DNA of 64,000 bases. Source: Lachnospiraceae bacterium. Its GTDB lineage: Bacteria > Bacillota > Clostridia > Lachnospirales > Lachnospiraceae. Made by a program: the position numbers and the translations under genes. Numbering within the stretch: position 1 is the stretch's first letter; each line of letters begins with the position of its first letter. The DNA is taken from the NCBI GenBank assembly GCA_902381685.1, contig LR698958.1, positions 559,672 to 623,671 on the forward strand. The letters are read 5' to 3'. A model generated the notes under the pieces. It worked only from the letters and a program-made list of their open reading frames with translations. It was not told the origin of the DNA and ran no database searches. Shown here one piece after another: positions 34,290 to 44,200 of this stretch.

Positions 34290-35852
34290 ATGGAATTTAT
34301 GAAAAAACAGATGCATGTAAACTGCATGGAAAAGGGAATTACAGACCAGTTTTTTGTGGACGATGATTACAACGTTCCTGATGCCAAGAGAGACATTTCC
34401 AAAATTGTCATGAGCAAAGGTACAGCGAAAGTGGAGGAGATGAAGCCGCTTGAGAACTATATTCGGGTGACGGGAAATGTATATTTTCAAATCTTATATG
34501 TGACTGAGGAGGGAGAAACAAAACTTACCTCTTTAGAAGGAAAATGTCCTTTTGAGGAAATGGTATATGTGGAAAACGGTGCAGAGGACGGTACATATAC
34601 AGTGAGGAATCTTCGCACGGAGTTTACCGTATCCATGATTCATTCACGCAAACTGAGCATTAAAGCGATGGTGGAACTGGAAATCGGAAAAGAAATATCG
34701 GAGGATACTTCTCTGACAACAGATATAGAAAGTGAAGATACTCTATATAAAAAGAAAAAAGAGCATCAACTTTTGCAGTTGCATACGGGCAAGAGGGATA
34801 CATATAGGATTAAGGAGGAAGTGATTCTGCCGGGAACAAAAGAAAATATCGGAACAATTTTGTGGACCGATATATCCAATCGAAAACTGGATACAAAACT
34901 GGAAGATGATGCGCTGTGTTTATCGGGAGAATTGAGTGTGTTCTGCCTGTATGAATCTCCGGAAGGGAAGGCGGACTGGATAGAGCAGGCCGTTTCTTAT
35001 GAAGGGCGGGTAAACTGTTCCGGAGTGGAGCCGTCCATGTATCATTACATCACTGCGGATCTGGACGAAGTAAACGTGGATATGCGGACGGACGAAGACG
35101 GAGAAATGCGTTCAATCGGCATTGAGGGGACGCTGAATTTAAAAATTGCCGTTTATGAGGAACAGACAGTGGAAGTGCTGGAAGATGTCTATTCTCTCCG
35201 GCACGAATGTAACCTGAAAAAAGAAAAAGTGCGAAACGAGGAACTAATCCTGCAGAATCATTCCAAATGTAAGTTATCCGAGCAACTTTCCCTGCCGGAA
35301 CTTAAGGAGGATATTTTGCAGATTTGCCATAACAGTGGGGAAGTGCAGGTACAAAAAATGGAGAGGGCAGAGCAAGGCATTCAGATTGAAGGAATACTGC
35401 ACTTACAGTTTTTATATGTAAAGGAAAGCGATGAAGTTCCATTTGACACATGGCAGGGAATGATACCGTTTTCCTATCTGATTGAATGTGATGAGATGAA
35501 TGAGGATACGGTATATGACATAAACTATGGGTTAGAACAACTTTCCGTGTCCATGCTTGGAAGCGGAGAGGTGGAAGTAAAAGCCGTTTTGGCATTTCAC
35601 AGTTTTATCCGCCGGCAATTATGGCAAAATGTCATTACAGATATGGAAGCGCTTCCGTTTGACATGGAAAAAATCGGTAAGGAGCCGGGAATTACAGGAT
35701 ACATTGTAAAAGAAGGTGATGAGTTGTGGGATCTGGCAAAACAGTACAGAACAACGACAGAGCGTATACAGGCGACAAACGGATTAAATAATGGTGAGAT
35801 AAAAGAGGGAGATAAGATATTGATTTTTAAGGAAAACATGAGTATACTTTAA
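34290..35852 (+). CDS. SipL-like protein: SPOCS (DUF3794) domains plus LysM
   Basis: 520 residues. It has two or three SPOCS/DUF3794 beta-domains, about residues 20-130, 170-300 and 330-450 (e.g. NYIRVTGNVYFQILYVTEEGE and IEGILHLQFLYVKESDE). A C-terminal LysM follows, YIVKEGDELWDLAKQY to LNNGEIKEGDKILIF. This is the layout of Clostridioides SipL, which ties SpoIVA-dependent coat assembly to the forespore surface. The function is inferred from that homologue and the neighbouring spoIIR. The start at 34290 is set by AGGAGGG; the longer frame to 34239 overlaps the preceding gene. Confidence 0.8.
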   Translation: MEFMKKQMHVNCMEKGITDQFFVDDDYNVPDAKRDISKIVMSKGTAKVEEMKPLENYIRVTGNVYFQILYVTEEGETKLTSLEGKCPFEEMVYVENGAEDGTYTVRNLRTEFTVSMIHSRKLSIKAMVELEIGKEISEDTSLTTDIESEDTLYKKKKEHQLLQLHTGKRDTYRIKEEVILPGTKENIGTILWTDISNRKLDTKLEDDALCLSGELSVFCLYESPEGKADWIEQAVSYEGRVNCSGVEPSMYHYITADLDEVNVDMRTDEDGEMRSIGIEGTLNLKIAVYEEQTVEVLEDVYSLRHECNLKKEKVRNEELILQNHSKCKLSEQLSLPELKEDILQICHNSGEVQVQKMERAEQGIQIEGILHLQFLYVKESDEVPFDTWQGMIPFSYLIECDEMNEDTVYDINYGLEQLSVSMLGSGEVEVKAVLAFHSFIRRQLWQNVITDMEALPFDMEKIGKEPGITGYIVKEGDELWDLAKQYRTTTERIQATNGLNNGEIKEGDKILIFKENMSIL

Positions 35853-35896
35853 GTATAATGTATACAAGATACAAAAGAAAATGGAAGGAGTACCGT

Positions 35897-36772
35897 ATGG
35901 ATAAAGTAGAATTAAAAGCATTGGCGAAGATAAATTTAGGGCTTGACGTTCTGGGAAGAAAGGAAAACGGCTACCATGACGTACGAATGGTTATGCAGAC
36001 AATTTATCTCTATGATGATGTTTTGATGCAAAAGACAGAGAAAGAGGGAATTCATTTAGAAACAAATCTGTTCTATCTTCCGGTCAATGAAAACAATATT
36101 GCATATAAAGCAGCGAAACTGCTAATGGACGAATTTCATATCGAGGGAGGCGTGTCCATTCGGTTAAATAAATTTATTCCCGTATCAGCGGGAATGGCGG
36201 GAGGAAGTTCCAATGCGGCAGCAGTATTATTCGGCATGAACAGAATGTATGAACTCGGACTTTCCCAGAAAGAACTTATGGAGAGGGGAGTACAACTGGG
36301 AGCAGACGTGCCTTACTGCATTATGCGTGGAACAGTTTTGGCAGAGGGAATCGGTGAGAAACTGACTCCGCTGCCTGCCCTTCCAAAATGCTATGTTCTT
36401 GTGGCAAAACCGCCTGTCAGTGTTTCAACAAAGACGGTCTATGAAAAATTAGACGCGCTGGATATTGTAAACCACCCAAACATTGACGGTATTTTAGAGG
36501 GACTTGAGGAACAGAATCTGGAAAAGATAGCATCTAACATGGGAAATGTTTTGGAGGAAGTGACTATAGGCGACTATCCGGTTATTGAAAAGATTAAACA
36601 GACGATGAAAGATGCGGGGGCCTTAAATGCCATGATGAGCGGAAGCGGTCCGACGGTTTTCGGTATTTTTACGGACAGAAAGGCAGCGAAACATGCGTAT
36701 ACGGAAATACGCAGAAAGAGACTGGCAAAACAGGTCTATGTAACCAATGTGCATAATACGAGAGGAAGATAA
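35897..36772 (+). CDS. ispE: 4-diphosphocytidyl-2-C-methyl-D-erythritol kinase
   Basis: 291 residues, GHMP kinase. It phosphorylates CDP-methylerythritol with ATP in the non-mevalonate isoprenoid pathway. Marks are ALAKINLGLDVLGRKENGYH, the ATP loop PVSAGMAGGSSNAAA and the third GHMP motif AMMSGSGPTVFGIF. Start 35897 has GGAAGGAG upstream; an earlier in-frame ATG at 35858 lacks one. The GntR gene begins two bases after the stop, so they are cotranscribed. Confidence 0.93.
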   Translation: MDKVELKALAKINLGLDVLGRKENGYHDVRMVMQTIYLYDDVLMQKTEKEGIHLETNLFYLPVNENNIAYKAAKLLMDEFHIEGGVSIRLNKFIPVSAGMAGGSSNAAAVLFGMNRMYELGLSQKELMERGVQLGADVPYCIMRGTVLAEGIGEKLTPLPALPKCYVLVAKPPVSVSTKTVYEKLDALDIVNHPNIDGILEGLEEQNLEKIASNMGNVLEEVTIGDYPVIEKIKQTMKDAGALNAMMSGSGPTVFGIFTDRKAAKHAYTEIRRKRLAKQVYVTNVHNTRGR

Positions 36773-36774
36773 AT

Positions 36775-37449
36775 ATGGAAACAAATTTTCAGGTAAATAT
36801 GAATGAGTATCTGCCACTTCGCGATGTTGTTTTTAATACATTGCGTCAGGCAATTTTAAGGGGAGAGTTAAAGCCGGGAGAGCGGCTTATGGAAATTCAG
36901 CTGGCAAATAAACTTGGAGTAAGCCGTACACCGATTCGTGAGGCGATAAGAAAACTGGAACTGGAAGGGCTTGTTTTAATGATTCCAAGAAAAGGTGCGG
37001 AAGTTGCGGAAATTACCGAGAAAAGTCTTCGTGATGTGCTGGAAGTGCGCAAGGCTTTGGAGGAACTGGCGGTAAAACTGGCATGCGACAGAATGACAAA
37101 GCAGCAGATGAGTCAGTTGAAAGAGGCGGCAAAAGAGTTTGAAGAAACGTTAAAAACAAATGATGTTACAAAGTTTGCCGAGGCGGACGTGAAATTCCAC
37201 GATGTGATTTTCATGGCGACAGATAATCAGCGTCTGATTCAACTGTTAAATAATTTCAGGGAGCAGATGTATCGTTTCCGTGTGGAATATTTGAAGAAAA
37301 AATGTTTTCATTCTATTTTAATTGCGGAGCATGAGGATATCATTAACCGCATTGAAAAACGCCAGAAAGAGGAAGCGGCGGAAGTAGTGTGCCGTCATAT
37401 TGACAATCAGGTTGAGGCGGTAATTGATACGATTCGCACAAAAAAATAG
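36775..37449 (+). CDS. GntR-family regulator, FadR-like (FCD domain)
   Basis: 224 residues. The N-terminal winged helix-turn-helix (AILRGELKPGERLMEIQLAN, then LGVSRTPIREAIRKLELEGL) is joined to an all-helical FCD ligand domain with a metal-binding Asp/His set (EADVKFHDVIF and HEDIINRI). Such proteins are metabolite-responsive repressors; the ligand is unknown. In many Clostridia a GntR gene sits next to ispE without known link to isoprenoids. Confidence 0.88.
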   Translation: METNFQVNMNEYLPLRDVVFNTLRQAILRGELKPGERLMEIQLANKLGVSRTPIREAIRKLELEGLVLMIPRKGAEVAEITEKSLRDVLEVRKALEELAVKLACDRMTKQQMSQLKEAAKEFEETLKTNDVTKFAEADVKFHDVIFMATDNQRLIQLLNNFREQMYRFRVEYLKKKCFHSILIAEHEDIINRIEKRQKEEAAEVVCRHIDNQVEAVIDTIRTKK

Positions 37450-37510
37450 AAAAATGTATAACCTTTTCAAAACAGGTAACACTCTGACTAAGAAAGAGAG
37501 GTTACATAAA

Positions 37511-38143
37511 ATGGAAAAGGAAAGAAAATGGATTTGTGCCGCAGTTGCAATACTCATCGCAGGGATTGTAACGGGAATGACAATTTACAGACAGTCTGTC
37601 TTAGTGGAGGCAAAGGTAGAAAAGACACAGGAAAAACTGGCGGAAGAAGTGCTTCGGTTTCACGTTCTGGCCAACAGCGACAGTGAGGAAGACCAGCAGT
37701 TAAAGATGAAAGTAAAAGAGGCAGTTATCGCATATATGAAGCGGGAATTGCCGAATGCCGAAAGTGTGGAAGAGACAAAGGAGTGGACAGGCAGTCATGA
37801 AAAAGAGCTGGAGGAAGTTGCCGGCAGGGTCATTTCCGAGGAGGGATACACTTATCCGGTGAAGGCTGAACTGACGGAAAGTTATTTCCCTCAGAAAACG
37901 TACGGGGACGTGACGTTTCCGGCGGGAGAATATGAGGCGCTTCGCATAGAAATAGGAAAGGCGAAGGGACATAACTGGTGGTGTGTGCTTTATCCGAATC
38001 TCTGCTTTGTGGACGCAACAAATGCAGTAGTGCCGAAAAAGAGTAAGCAGAAGTTAAAATCCGTATTGGACGAAGAGGAATACGAGATGGTGACAGCTAC
38101 ATCGAAATTTAAAATCCGGTGGTTCTTTTTTGGCGGGGAATAA
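37511..38143 (+). CDS. spoIIR: stage II sporulation protein R
   Basis: 210 residues. An N-terminal membrane/signal helix (ICAAVAILIAGIVTGMTI) precedes the SpoIIR domain with LRFHVLANSDSEEDQQLKMKVKE and NWWCVLYPNLCFVD. In Bacillus, SpoIIR is made in the forespore and crosses to trigger SpoIIGA processing of pro-sigma-E in the mother cell. The start at 37511 follows AGAGAGG; the frame extends upstream to 37424 but without a ribosome site. It shows that the organism has, or recently had, the endospore programme. Confidence 0.92.
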   Translation: MEKERKWICAAVAILIAGIVTGMTIYRQSVLVEAKVEKTQEKLAEEVLRFHVLANSDSEEDQQLKMKVKEAVIAYMKRELPNAESVEETKEWTGSHEKELEEVAGRVISEEGYTYPVKAELTESYFPQKTYGDVTFPAGEYEALRIEIGKAKGHNWWCVLYPNLCFVDATNAVVPKKSKQKLKSVLDEEEYEMVTATSKFKIRWFFFGGE

Positions 38144-38162
38144 AGAAGAATAGAGGAAGAAT

Positions 38163-39338
38163 ATGACAGAATTTTTGGTAAAGCATTTTGTAAAAAGGTA
38201 CGAATATGTAGAGGAAGTGTCGGTGAGAACGGCATATGGTGTATTATCAGGAGTTATAGGAATTATTTGCAATATAATTCTATTTGTCGGAAAGGGAATT
38301 ATCGGCTTGCTGATGCACAGTGTATCTATTCTGGCAGACGCCTTTAATAATCTTTCAGACTCGGGATCTTCCATTATCAGTCTGATTGGGGTGAAAATGG
38401 CGAGTAAACCGGCAGATGAGGAACACCCTTTTGGGCATGGAAGAATAGAATATATTTCCGCATTAATTGTATCTTTTCTTGTTATTCAGGTCGGGCTGAC
38501 CTTTTTTAAAGACTCTGTTGGAAAAATCATGCACCCGGAACAGTTGAAATTTCAATGGATTTCCATTATTGTTTTGGTTCTTTCCATTGGCATGAAACTG
38601 TGGCTTGGAGCATTTAACAGAAAACTGGGGAAACGGATTGATTCCAAAGTACTTCAGGCGACGGCGACAGATTCTATGGGTGATGCGATCACAACGTCAG
38701 TTACCGTTCTTTCCATTTTATTTTGGAAGATAACAGGGGTGAATATTGACGGAATCGTAGGTTTAGTTGTATCGGGAATTGTCATCTGGGCAGGTATCGG
38801 CATTGCGAAAGACACGGTGGAGGCGCTTATCGGACCGGCAATCGACCCCGAGATTTTCCGACAGATTACTGAGTTTGTGGAAGGATACGAAGGAATTGAG
38901 GGAACACACGATCTGATCGTACATAATTACGGGCCGGGAAGGAGCATGGCATCTATCCACGCGGAAGTACCAAATACGGCGGACATAGAAGTGTCCCATG
39001 AAGTCGTGGATAAAATTGAGAGAGACGCACAGAAATTTTTGGGCATTTTTCTTGTCATTCATATGGACCCGATAGAAACGAAAAATGAAAGTATTTTAAA
39101 GATAAAAGAAATGGCAAACGCAAAAATAGAAGAGATTGATGATAAAGTGTCCATTCATGATTTCCGTGTGGTGGAGGGAAAACAGAGAATCAATCTGATT
39201 TTTGATATGGTTGTCCCTCATGAGTATGATAAGGAAAAACAGGTGGAAGTGAGCAATACTTTGAGAAAAGAGTTGCAGGAGGTTGACAACAGATACCAGT
39301 GTGTGATACACGTAGAGAAAAGTTATGGAGGAATGTAA
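38163..39338 (+). CDS. cation diffusion facilitator transporter
   Basis: 391 residues with six membrane helices and a cytoplasmic C-terminal metal-binding domain. The motifs ILADAFNNLSDSGSS (DxxxD metal site in helix 2), DEEHPFGHGRIEY and ATDSMGDAITT (helix 5 Asp) define the CDF family. The cytoplasmic part has THDLIVHNYGPG. It exports zinc, manganese or iron with proton exchange; specificity is not certain. Its stop codon overlaps the next start (TAATG). Confidence 0.9.
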   Translation: MTEFLVKHFVKRYEYVEEVSVRTAYGVLSGVIGIICNIILFVGKGIIGLLMHSVSILADAFNNLSDSGSSIISLIGVKMASKPADEEHPFGHGRIEYISALIVSFLVIQVGLTFFKDSVGKIMHPEQLKFQWISIIVLVLSIGMKLWLGAFNRKLGKRIDSKVLQATATDSMGDAITTSVTVLSILFWKITGVNIDGIVGLVVSGIVIWAGIGIAKDTVEALIGPAIDPEIFRQITEFVEGYEGIEGTHDLIVHNYGPGRSMASIHAEVPNTADIEVSHEVVDKIERDAQKFLGIFLVIHMDPIETKNESILKIKEMANAKIEEIDDKVSIHDFRVVEGKQRINLIFDMVVPHEYDKEKQVEVSNTLRKELQEVDNRYQCVIHVEKSYGGM

Positions 39339-40051
39339 TGTATTCGATAAAAGAGCGGGTGCGCTACAGTGAGACGGACAAAACAGGACATCTGACTTTG
39401 ACAGGCATTGTAAATTATTTTCAGGATTGCAGTAATTTCCAGTCGGAAGAACTTGGGGTAGGCATGAAATTTTTAAACGAGCGTCACCATGGCTGGATAC
39501 TTTCCGCATGGCAGATTATTGTGGAGCGGTATCCGAAACTTTGTGAGGAAATCGAAGTTGGCACATGGCCTACGGCATTTAACGGACTGTATGGAACGAG
39601 AAATTTTGTCATGAATGACAAACATGGGAAATGTGTGGCATATGCAAACTCTATTTGGGTTTTCATGGATACAGAAAGAAAACGTCCGGCAAAACCTTCC
39701 AAGGAAGATATAGAAAAATATGAGACAGAGCCGGAACTTCAGATGGAATATGCGCCGAGAAAAATCGCTCTGCCGGAAACATGGGAAGAAAAAGAACCGT
39801 TTTCGGTGCAGAAAAGTGATATAGACACAAACGGTCATGTGAATAACAGCCGCTACGTTCAGATGGCGCTGGAAGTGGCGGACGAAAATATGGCGGTGGT
39901 GCAGATTCGTGTAGAATATAAGAAATCCGCATTATATGGGGACAAGATCTTCCCGAAAATGCACAGTGAAGAAAGAAAAGTAACAGTAAAACTTTGTGAT
40001 GCAGAGGATAAAACTTTTGCGGTTGTGGAATTAACAGGAGAAGAAAAATGA
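39338..40051 (+). CDS. acyl-[acyl-carrier-protein] thioesterase
   Basis: 237 residues made of two hot-dog domains, matching the bacterial FatA/FatB-like family. The N-terminal repeat opens RVRYSETDKTGHLTLTGIVNYFQDC. The second repeat has the catalytic stretch SDIDTNGHVNNSRYVQMAL. It releases free fatty acids from acyl-ACP in the cytoplasm. The start at 39338 follows GGAGG and overlaps the CDF stop; the end overlaps cvfB by four bases, so translation of the three genes is coupled. Confidence 0.88.
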   Translation: MYSIKERVRYSETDKTGHLTLTGIVNYFQDCSNFQSEELGVGMKFLNERHHGWILSAWQIIVERYPKLCEEIEVGTWPTAFNGLYGTRNFVMNDKHGKCVAYANSIWVFMDTERKRPAKPSKEDIEKYETEPELQMEYAPRKIALPETWEEKEPFSVQKSDIDTNGHVNNSRYVQMALEVADENMAVVQIRVEYKKSALYGDKIFPKMHSEERKVTVKLCDAEDKTFAVVELTGEEK

Positions 40052-40878
40052 TGAAATTAGGAAAAAAACAAGTATTGACTGTAGTAAAAAAAGTGGACTT
40101 TGGAGTGTATCTCGGCGGGGAAGAAGAAAAAGTGCTTCTTCCAAAGAAACAGGTTCCGGAAGGCATTGAATTGGGAGATCCCGTGGAAGTGTTCTTATAT
40201 AAAGATTCGGACGACCGTCTGATTGCGACGACAAATGAGCCGAAACTGACACTCGGGGAACTGGCTGTTTTAACTGTGGCAGATGTGGGAAGATTCGGTG
40301 CATTTTTGGACTGGGGATTGGAAAAAGATTTGTTTTTACCTTTCAAACAGCAGACGGCAAAAGTGCAAAAAGGGGATAAATGCCTTGTCACACTTTATAT
40401 TGACAAAAGTGAACGTCTCTGTGCGACAATGAAAGTGTACGATATGTTGCGCAAAGACTCTCCGTACCAAAAAGATGATATGGTAGAGGGAATCATCTAC
40501 GACAGAAGTGATGAATTCGGTCTGTTTGTGGCGGTGGATAACCGGTATTCCGCACGTATTCCGAAGAAAGAGGCGTATGGTAAATTATTTGTCGGTATGG
40601 AAATTAAAGCGCGCGTCACAGCGGTGAAGGCTGATGGAAAATTGGATTTAAGTGTCCGCGAAAAAATTCCTGCACAGATGGACAAAGATGCAGATTTAGT
40701 GTGGAAAACAATCTGTGAATACGATGGAGAACTTCCGTTTACGGATAAGGCTGATCCGGAAATTATTAAGCGTGAGTTGAACTTAAGCAAGAATGCATTT
40801 AAGCGTGCGGTGGGACGCTTACTGAAAGAAGGGAAAATCGAGATTAGAGAAAAAACCATTGCAATTAGGGAAAGATAA
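40048..40878 (+). CDS. cvfB: CvfB-family S1 RNA-binding protein
   Basis: 276 residues with three S1-like OB folds (starting LTVVKKVDFGVYLGG; ADVGRFGAFLDWGLEKDLFLP; and the segment ending GLFVAVDNRYSARIPKKE). A C-terminal winged helix follows with LNLSKNAFKRAVGRLLKEGKI. CvfB of Staphylococcus affects virulence gene expression through RNA binding; the target here is not known. ATG-ATG start overlaps the thioesterase stop. Confidence 0.88.
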   Translation: MMKLGKKQVLTVVKKVDFGVYLGGEEEKVLLPKKQVPEGIELGDPVEVFLYKDSDDRLIATTNEPKLTLGELAVLTVADVGRFGAFLDWGLEKDLFLPFKQQTAKVQKGDKCLVTLYIDKSERLCATMKVYDMLRKDSPYQKDDMVEGIIYDRSDEFGLFVAVDNRYSARIPKKEAYGKLFVGMEIKARVTAVKADGKLDLSVREKIPAQMDKDADLVWKTICEYDGELPFTDKADPEIIKRELNLSKNAFKRAVGRLLKEGKIEIREKTIAIRER

Positions 40879-40886
40879 TGTATAAT
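40859..40886 (+). promoter_or_regulatory. promoter for the HPr-like gene
   Basis: TTGCAA (40859-40864), 16-base spacer, perfect TATAAT (40881-40886). The -35 lies in the end of the cvfB coding region. Confidence 0.7.
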
Positions 40887-40925
40887 GTAAACAGATGAAA
40901 TTGAAGATGAAAGGAGTGTACGGGT

Positions 40926-41165
40926 ATGAGAATGAAAATACAGAACATTACAAACATTGAAAAGTTTTTTAGTGTTGTTGATCAGTGTAAAGGGAAAGTA
41001 GAATTAGTAACAGGTGAAGGGGACAGACTTAACTTAAAATCAAAACTTTCACAGTATGTTTCTATGGCGAACGTTTTCACAAATGGAGAGATTCCTCAGT
41101 TGGAATTGATTTCATATGAGCCGGAAGACACAGATAAATTACTTGATTTTATGATGAACGGCTAA
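40926..41165 (+). CDS. HPr-like small protein lacking the phosphorylatable histidine
   Basis: 79 residues with HPr-type length and pattern: an N-terminal strand-helix, the central VELVTGEGDRLNLKSKLSQYVSM and the C-terminal helix TDKLLDFMM. Normal HPr has GLHARPA around His15; here the corresponding stretch ITNIEKFFSVV has no histidine. PTS phosphotransfer is therefore unlikely. It has its own promoter and terminator and sits just before dnaE. A regulatory or structural role is guesswork. Confidence 0.65.
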   Translation: MRMKIQNITNIEKFFSVVDQCKGKVELVTGEGDRLNLKSKLSQYVSMANVFTNGEIPQLELISYEPEDTDKLLDFMMNG

Positions 41166-41190
41166 AAAAGAGCGAATGCTCTTTTTTTTT
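41164..41190 (+). terminator. intrinsic terminator after the HPr-like gene
   Basis: AAAAAAGAGC (41164-41173) and GCTCTTTTTT (41178-41187) with a GAAT loop and continuing T-run. Confidence 0.9.
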
Positions 41191-41237
41191 CTTTTCATAT
41201 AGTCAAAATGAACAGATTTTAAAGAAAGAGGACAGAT

Positions 41238-44200
41238 ATGAAATTTGCACATTTGCACGTCCACACCGAATATAGTTTGCTGGACGGTTCAAATAAGATA
41301 AAAGAATATGTGGCTAGAGTAAAAGAACTGGGTATGGACAGTGCTGCGATTACCGACCACGGCGTTATGTTCGGCGTAATTGATTTTTACCGTGCAGCAA
41401 AAGCTGAGGGAATTAAACCTATTTTAGGCTGTGAAGTGTATGTGGCGCCTCAGTCCAGATTTGATAAGGAAGTGGGGACAAGAGAGGACAGATATTACCA
41501 TCTTGTTTTACTTGCGGAAAATAATAAAGGATATGAAAACTTAACAAAAATCGTTTCTAAGGCGTTTGTGGAAGGTTATTATTACAAGCCCCGTGTGGAT
41601 TATGAACTGCTGGAGCAGTATCATGAGGGGATTATTGCCCTGAGCGCCTGCCTTGCGGGTGAAGTACAGAAAAACTTACTGCGGGGTATGTATGAGGAGG
41701 CTGTTAAGTCGGCAAAAAGATATGAGAAGATTTTTGGGAAAGGCAACTTCTTTTTGGAATTGCAGGATCACGGTATACCGGAGCAGGCGACGGTAAATCA
41801 GAGGTTATTGCGATTGTCACAGGATACGGGCATAGAATTGGTTGCTACAAACGACGTACATTATACGTATGCGGAAGATGAGAAACCTCATGATATTCTC
41901 CTCTGTATTCAGACGGGTAAGAAATTACAGGACGAGAACCGTATGCGTTATGAGGGTGGGCAATATTATGTGAAATCTCCGGAAGAAATGGCGGAATTGT
42001 TCCCCTATGCTCTGCAGGCGCTGGAAAATACACAAAAAATAGCGGACAGATGCGATGTGGAGATTGAGTTTGGAGTGACAAAACTTCCGAGATATGACGT
42101 CCCTTCGGGATATACTTCGTGGGAGTATCTGAACAAGTTATGTTTTGACGGGCTTGCGTCACGCTATCAGCCCGTGACGGAAGAACTGGGAGAACGGCTG
42201 ACATACGAATTGAGTGTCATTCAGAAGATGGGATATGTAGATTATTTTCTTATCGTCTGGGATTTCATTAAGTATGCGAGAGATAATGATATTATGGTCG
42301 GACCGGGGCGAGGTTCGGCGGCGGGAAGCATTGTGTCTTATTGTCTCGGCATCACGGACATTGACCCGATCCGTTATCAGTTACTGTTTGAGCGTTTCTT
42401 AAATCCTGAGCGTGTTTCCATGCCCGATATTGATATTGACTTCTGTTTTGAGAGAAGACAGGAGGTTATTGACTATGTTGTGAGAAAATACGGTGCGGAC
42501 AGAGTTGTACAGATTGTTACTTTCGGTACGATGGCGGCGCGGGGAGTTATCCGTGATGTAGGACGTGTTATGGATTTACCTTACGCCTTTGTGGATACCA
42601 TTGCGAAAATGATACCGACAGAATTAAATATGACGCTGACAAAGGCGCTTTCTGTAAACCCTGAACTAAAGAAAGTGTATGAGGAAGATGCAGAAGTAAA
42701 AGAACTGATTGATATGTCGCTTCGTCTGGAAGGGCTTCCGAGACATACGTCCATGCATGCAGCGGGTGTCGTTATCAGTCAGAAACCGGTAGATGAATAC
42801 GTTCCGCTGTCGCTTGGAGCGGACGGTGCGGTGACGACACAGTTTACGATGACGACTCTGGAGGAACTGGGGCTTCTGAAAATGGATTTTTTGGGGCTTC
42901 GCACTCTTACCGTTATTCAAAATGCAGCAAAACTTGCAGAAAAAAGCAGCGGTCATAAAATTGACATGCACAAAATCAATTACAATGACAAAGAAGTACT
43001 CGAGTCCATTGGAACGGGAAAAACAGATGGAATATTCCAGTTGGAAAGTGCTGGAATGAAAAACTTTATGAAAGAGTTGAAACCGCAGAATCTGGAAGAT
43101 ATTATTGCGGGAATCTCCCTGTATCGTCCGGGACCTATGGATTTTATTCCTCAGTACATCAAGGGAAAAAACGACAGGGGCTCCATCACATATGACTGTC
43201 CGCAGTTAGAGCCGATTTTGGAATCCACATACGGCTGTATTGTCTATCAGGAACAGGTTATGCAGATTGTGCGTGACCTTGCCGGATATACACTGGGAAG
43301 AAGCGATTTACTCCGACGTGCCATGTCGAAGAAAAAGGCTGACGTGATGGAGAAAGAGCGTCAGAATTTTGTTTACGGGAACGAAGAAGAGGGTGTTCCG
43401 GGTTGTGTGGCAAACGGTATCCCTGAGGAAACGGCAAATAAAATTTATGATGAGATGATAGATTTTGCTAAATATGCGTTTAACAAATCCCATGCGGCTG
43501 CATATGCGGTTGTCGCCTATCAGACGGCATATTTAAAATATTACTATCCGGTAGAATTTATGGCTGCCCTGATGACATCTGTTATTGACAATCCGGGAAA
43601 GGTTTCGGAATATATTTATGCCAGCAGACAGATGGGGATTCATATCCTCCCGCCGGATATTAACGAAGGAGAAGGAAACTTTTCCGTTGACAACGGAAAT
43701 ATCCGCTATGGTCTGGCTGCCATTAAAAGTATAGGGCGCCCTGTAATCGAGGCTATTATTACAGAACGTGAAATCGGTGGGAAATATCAGAATCTGAAAA
43801 ACTTTATTGAGCGTCTTTCAGGAAAAGAAGTGAATAAACGTACAATTGAGAACTTTATTAAGGCGGGAGCATTTGACAGCCTTCCGGGAACGAGAAAACA
43901 GTTGATGATGATTTACATTCAGATTTTGGATCAGGTCAATAAAGACAGAAAAAATTCAATGAGTGGACAGATGTCACTGTTTGATTTAGTCGATGAGGAG
44001 CAGAAAAAAGAATTTGACATACCGCTTCCAGATGTGAAAGAGTATGAAAAAGAAACGATGCTTGCCTTTGAAAAAGAAGTGCTTGGCGTGTATGTAAGCG
44101 GACACCCAATGGAAGAATATGAAGAGTTATGGAAGAAGAGTATTTCCGCTACGACAATGGATTTTCAACCGGGCGAGGAAACGGGACGTTCTAAAGTGCG

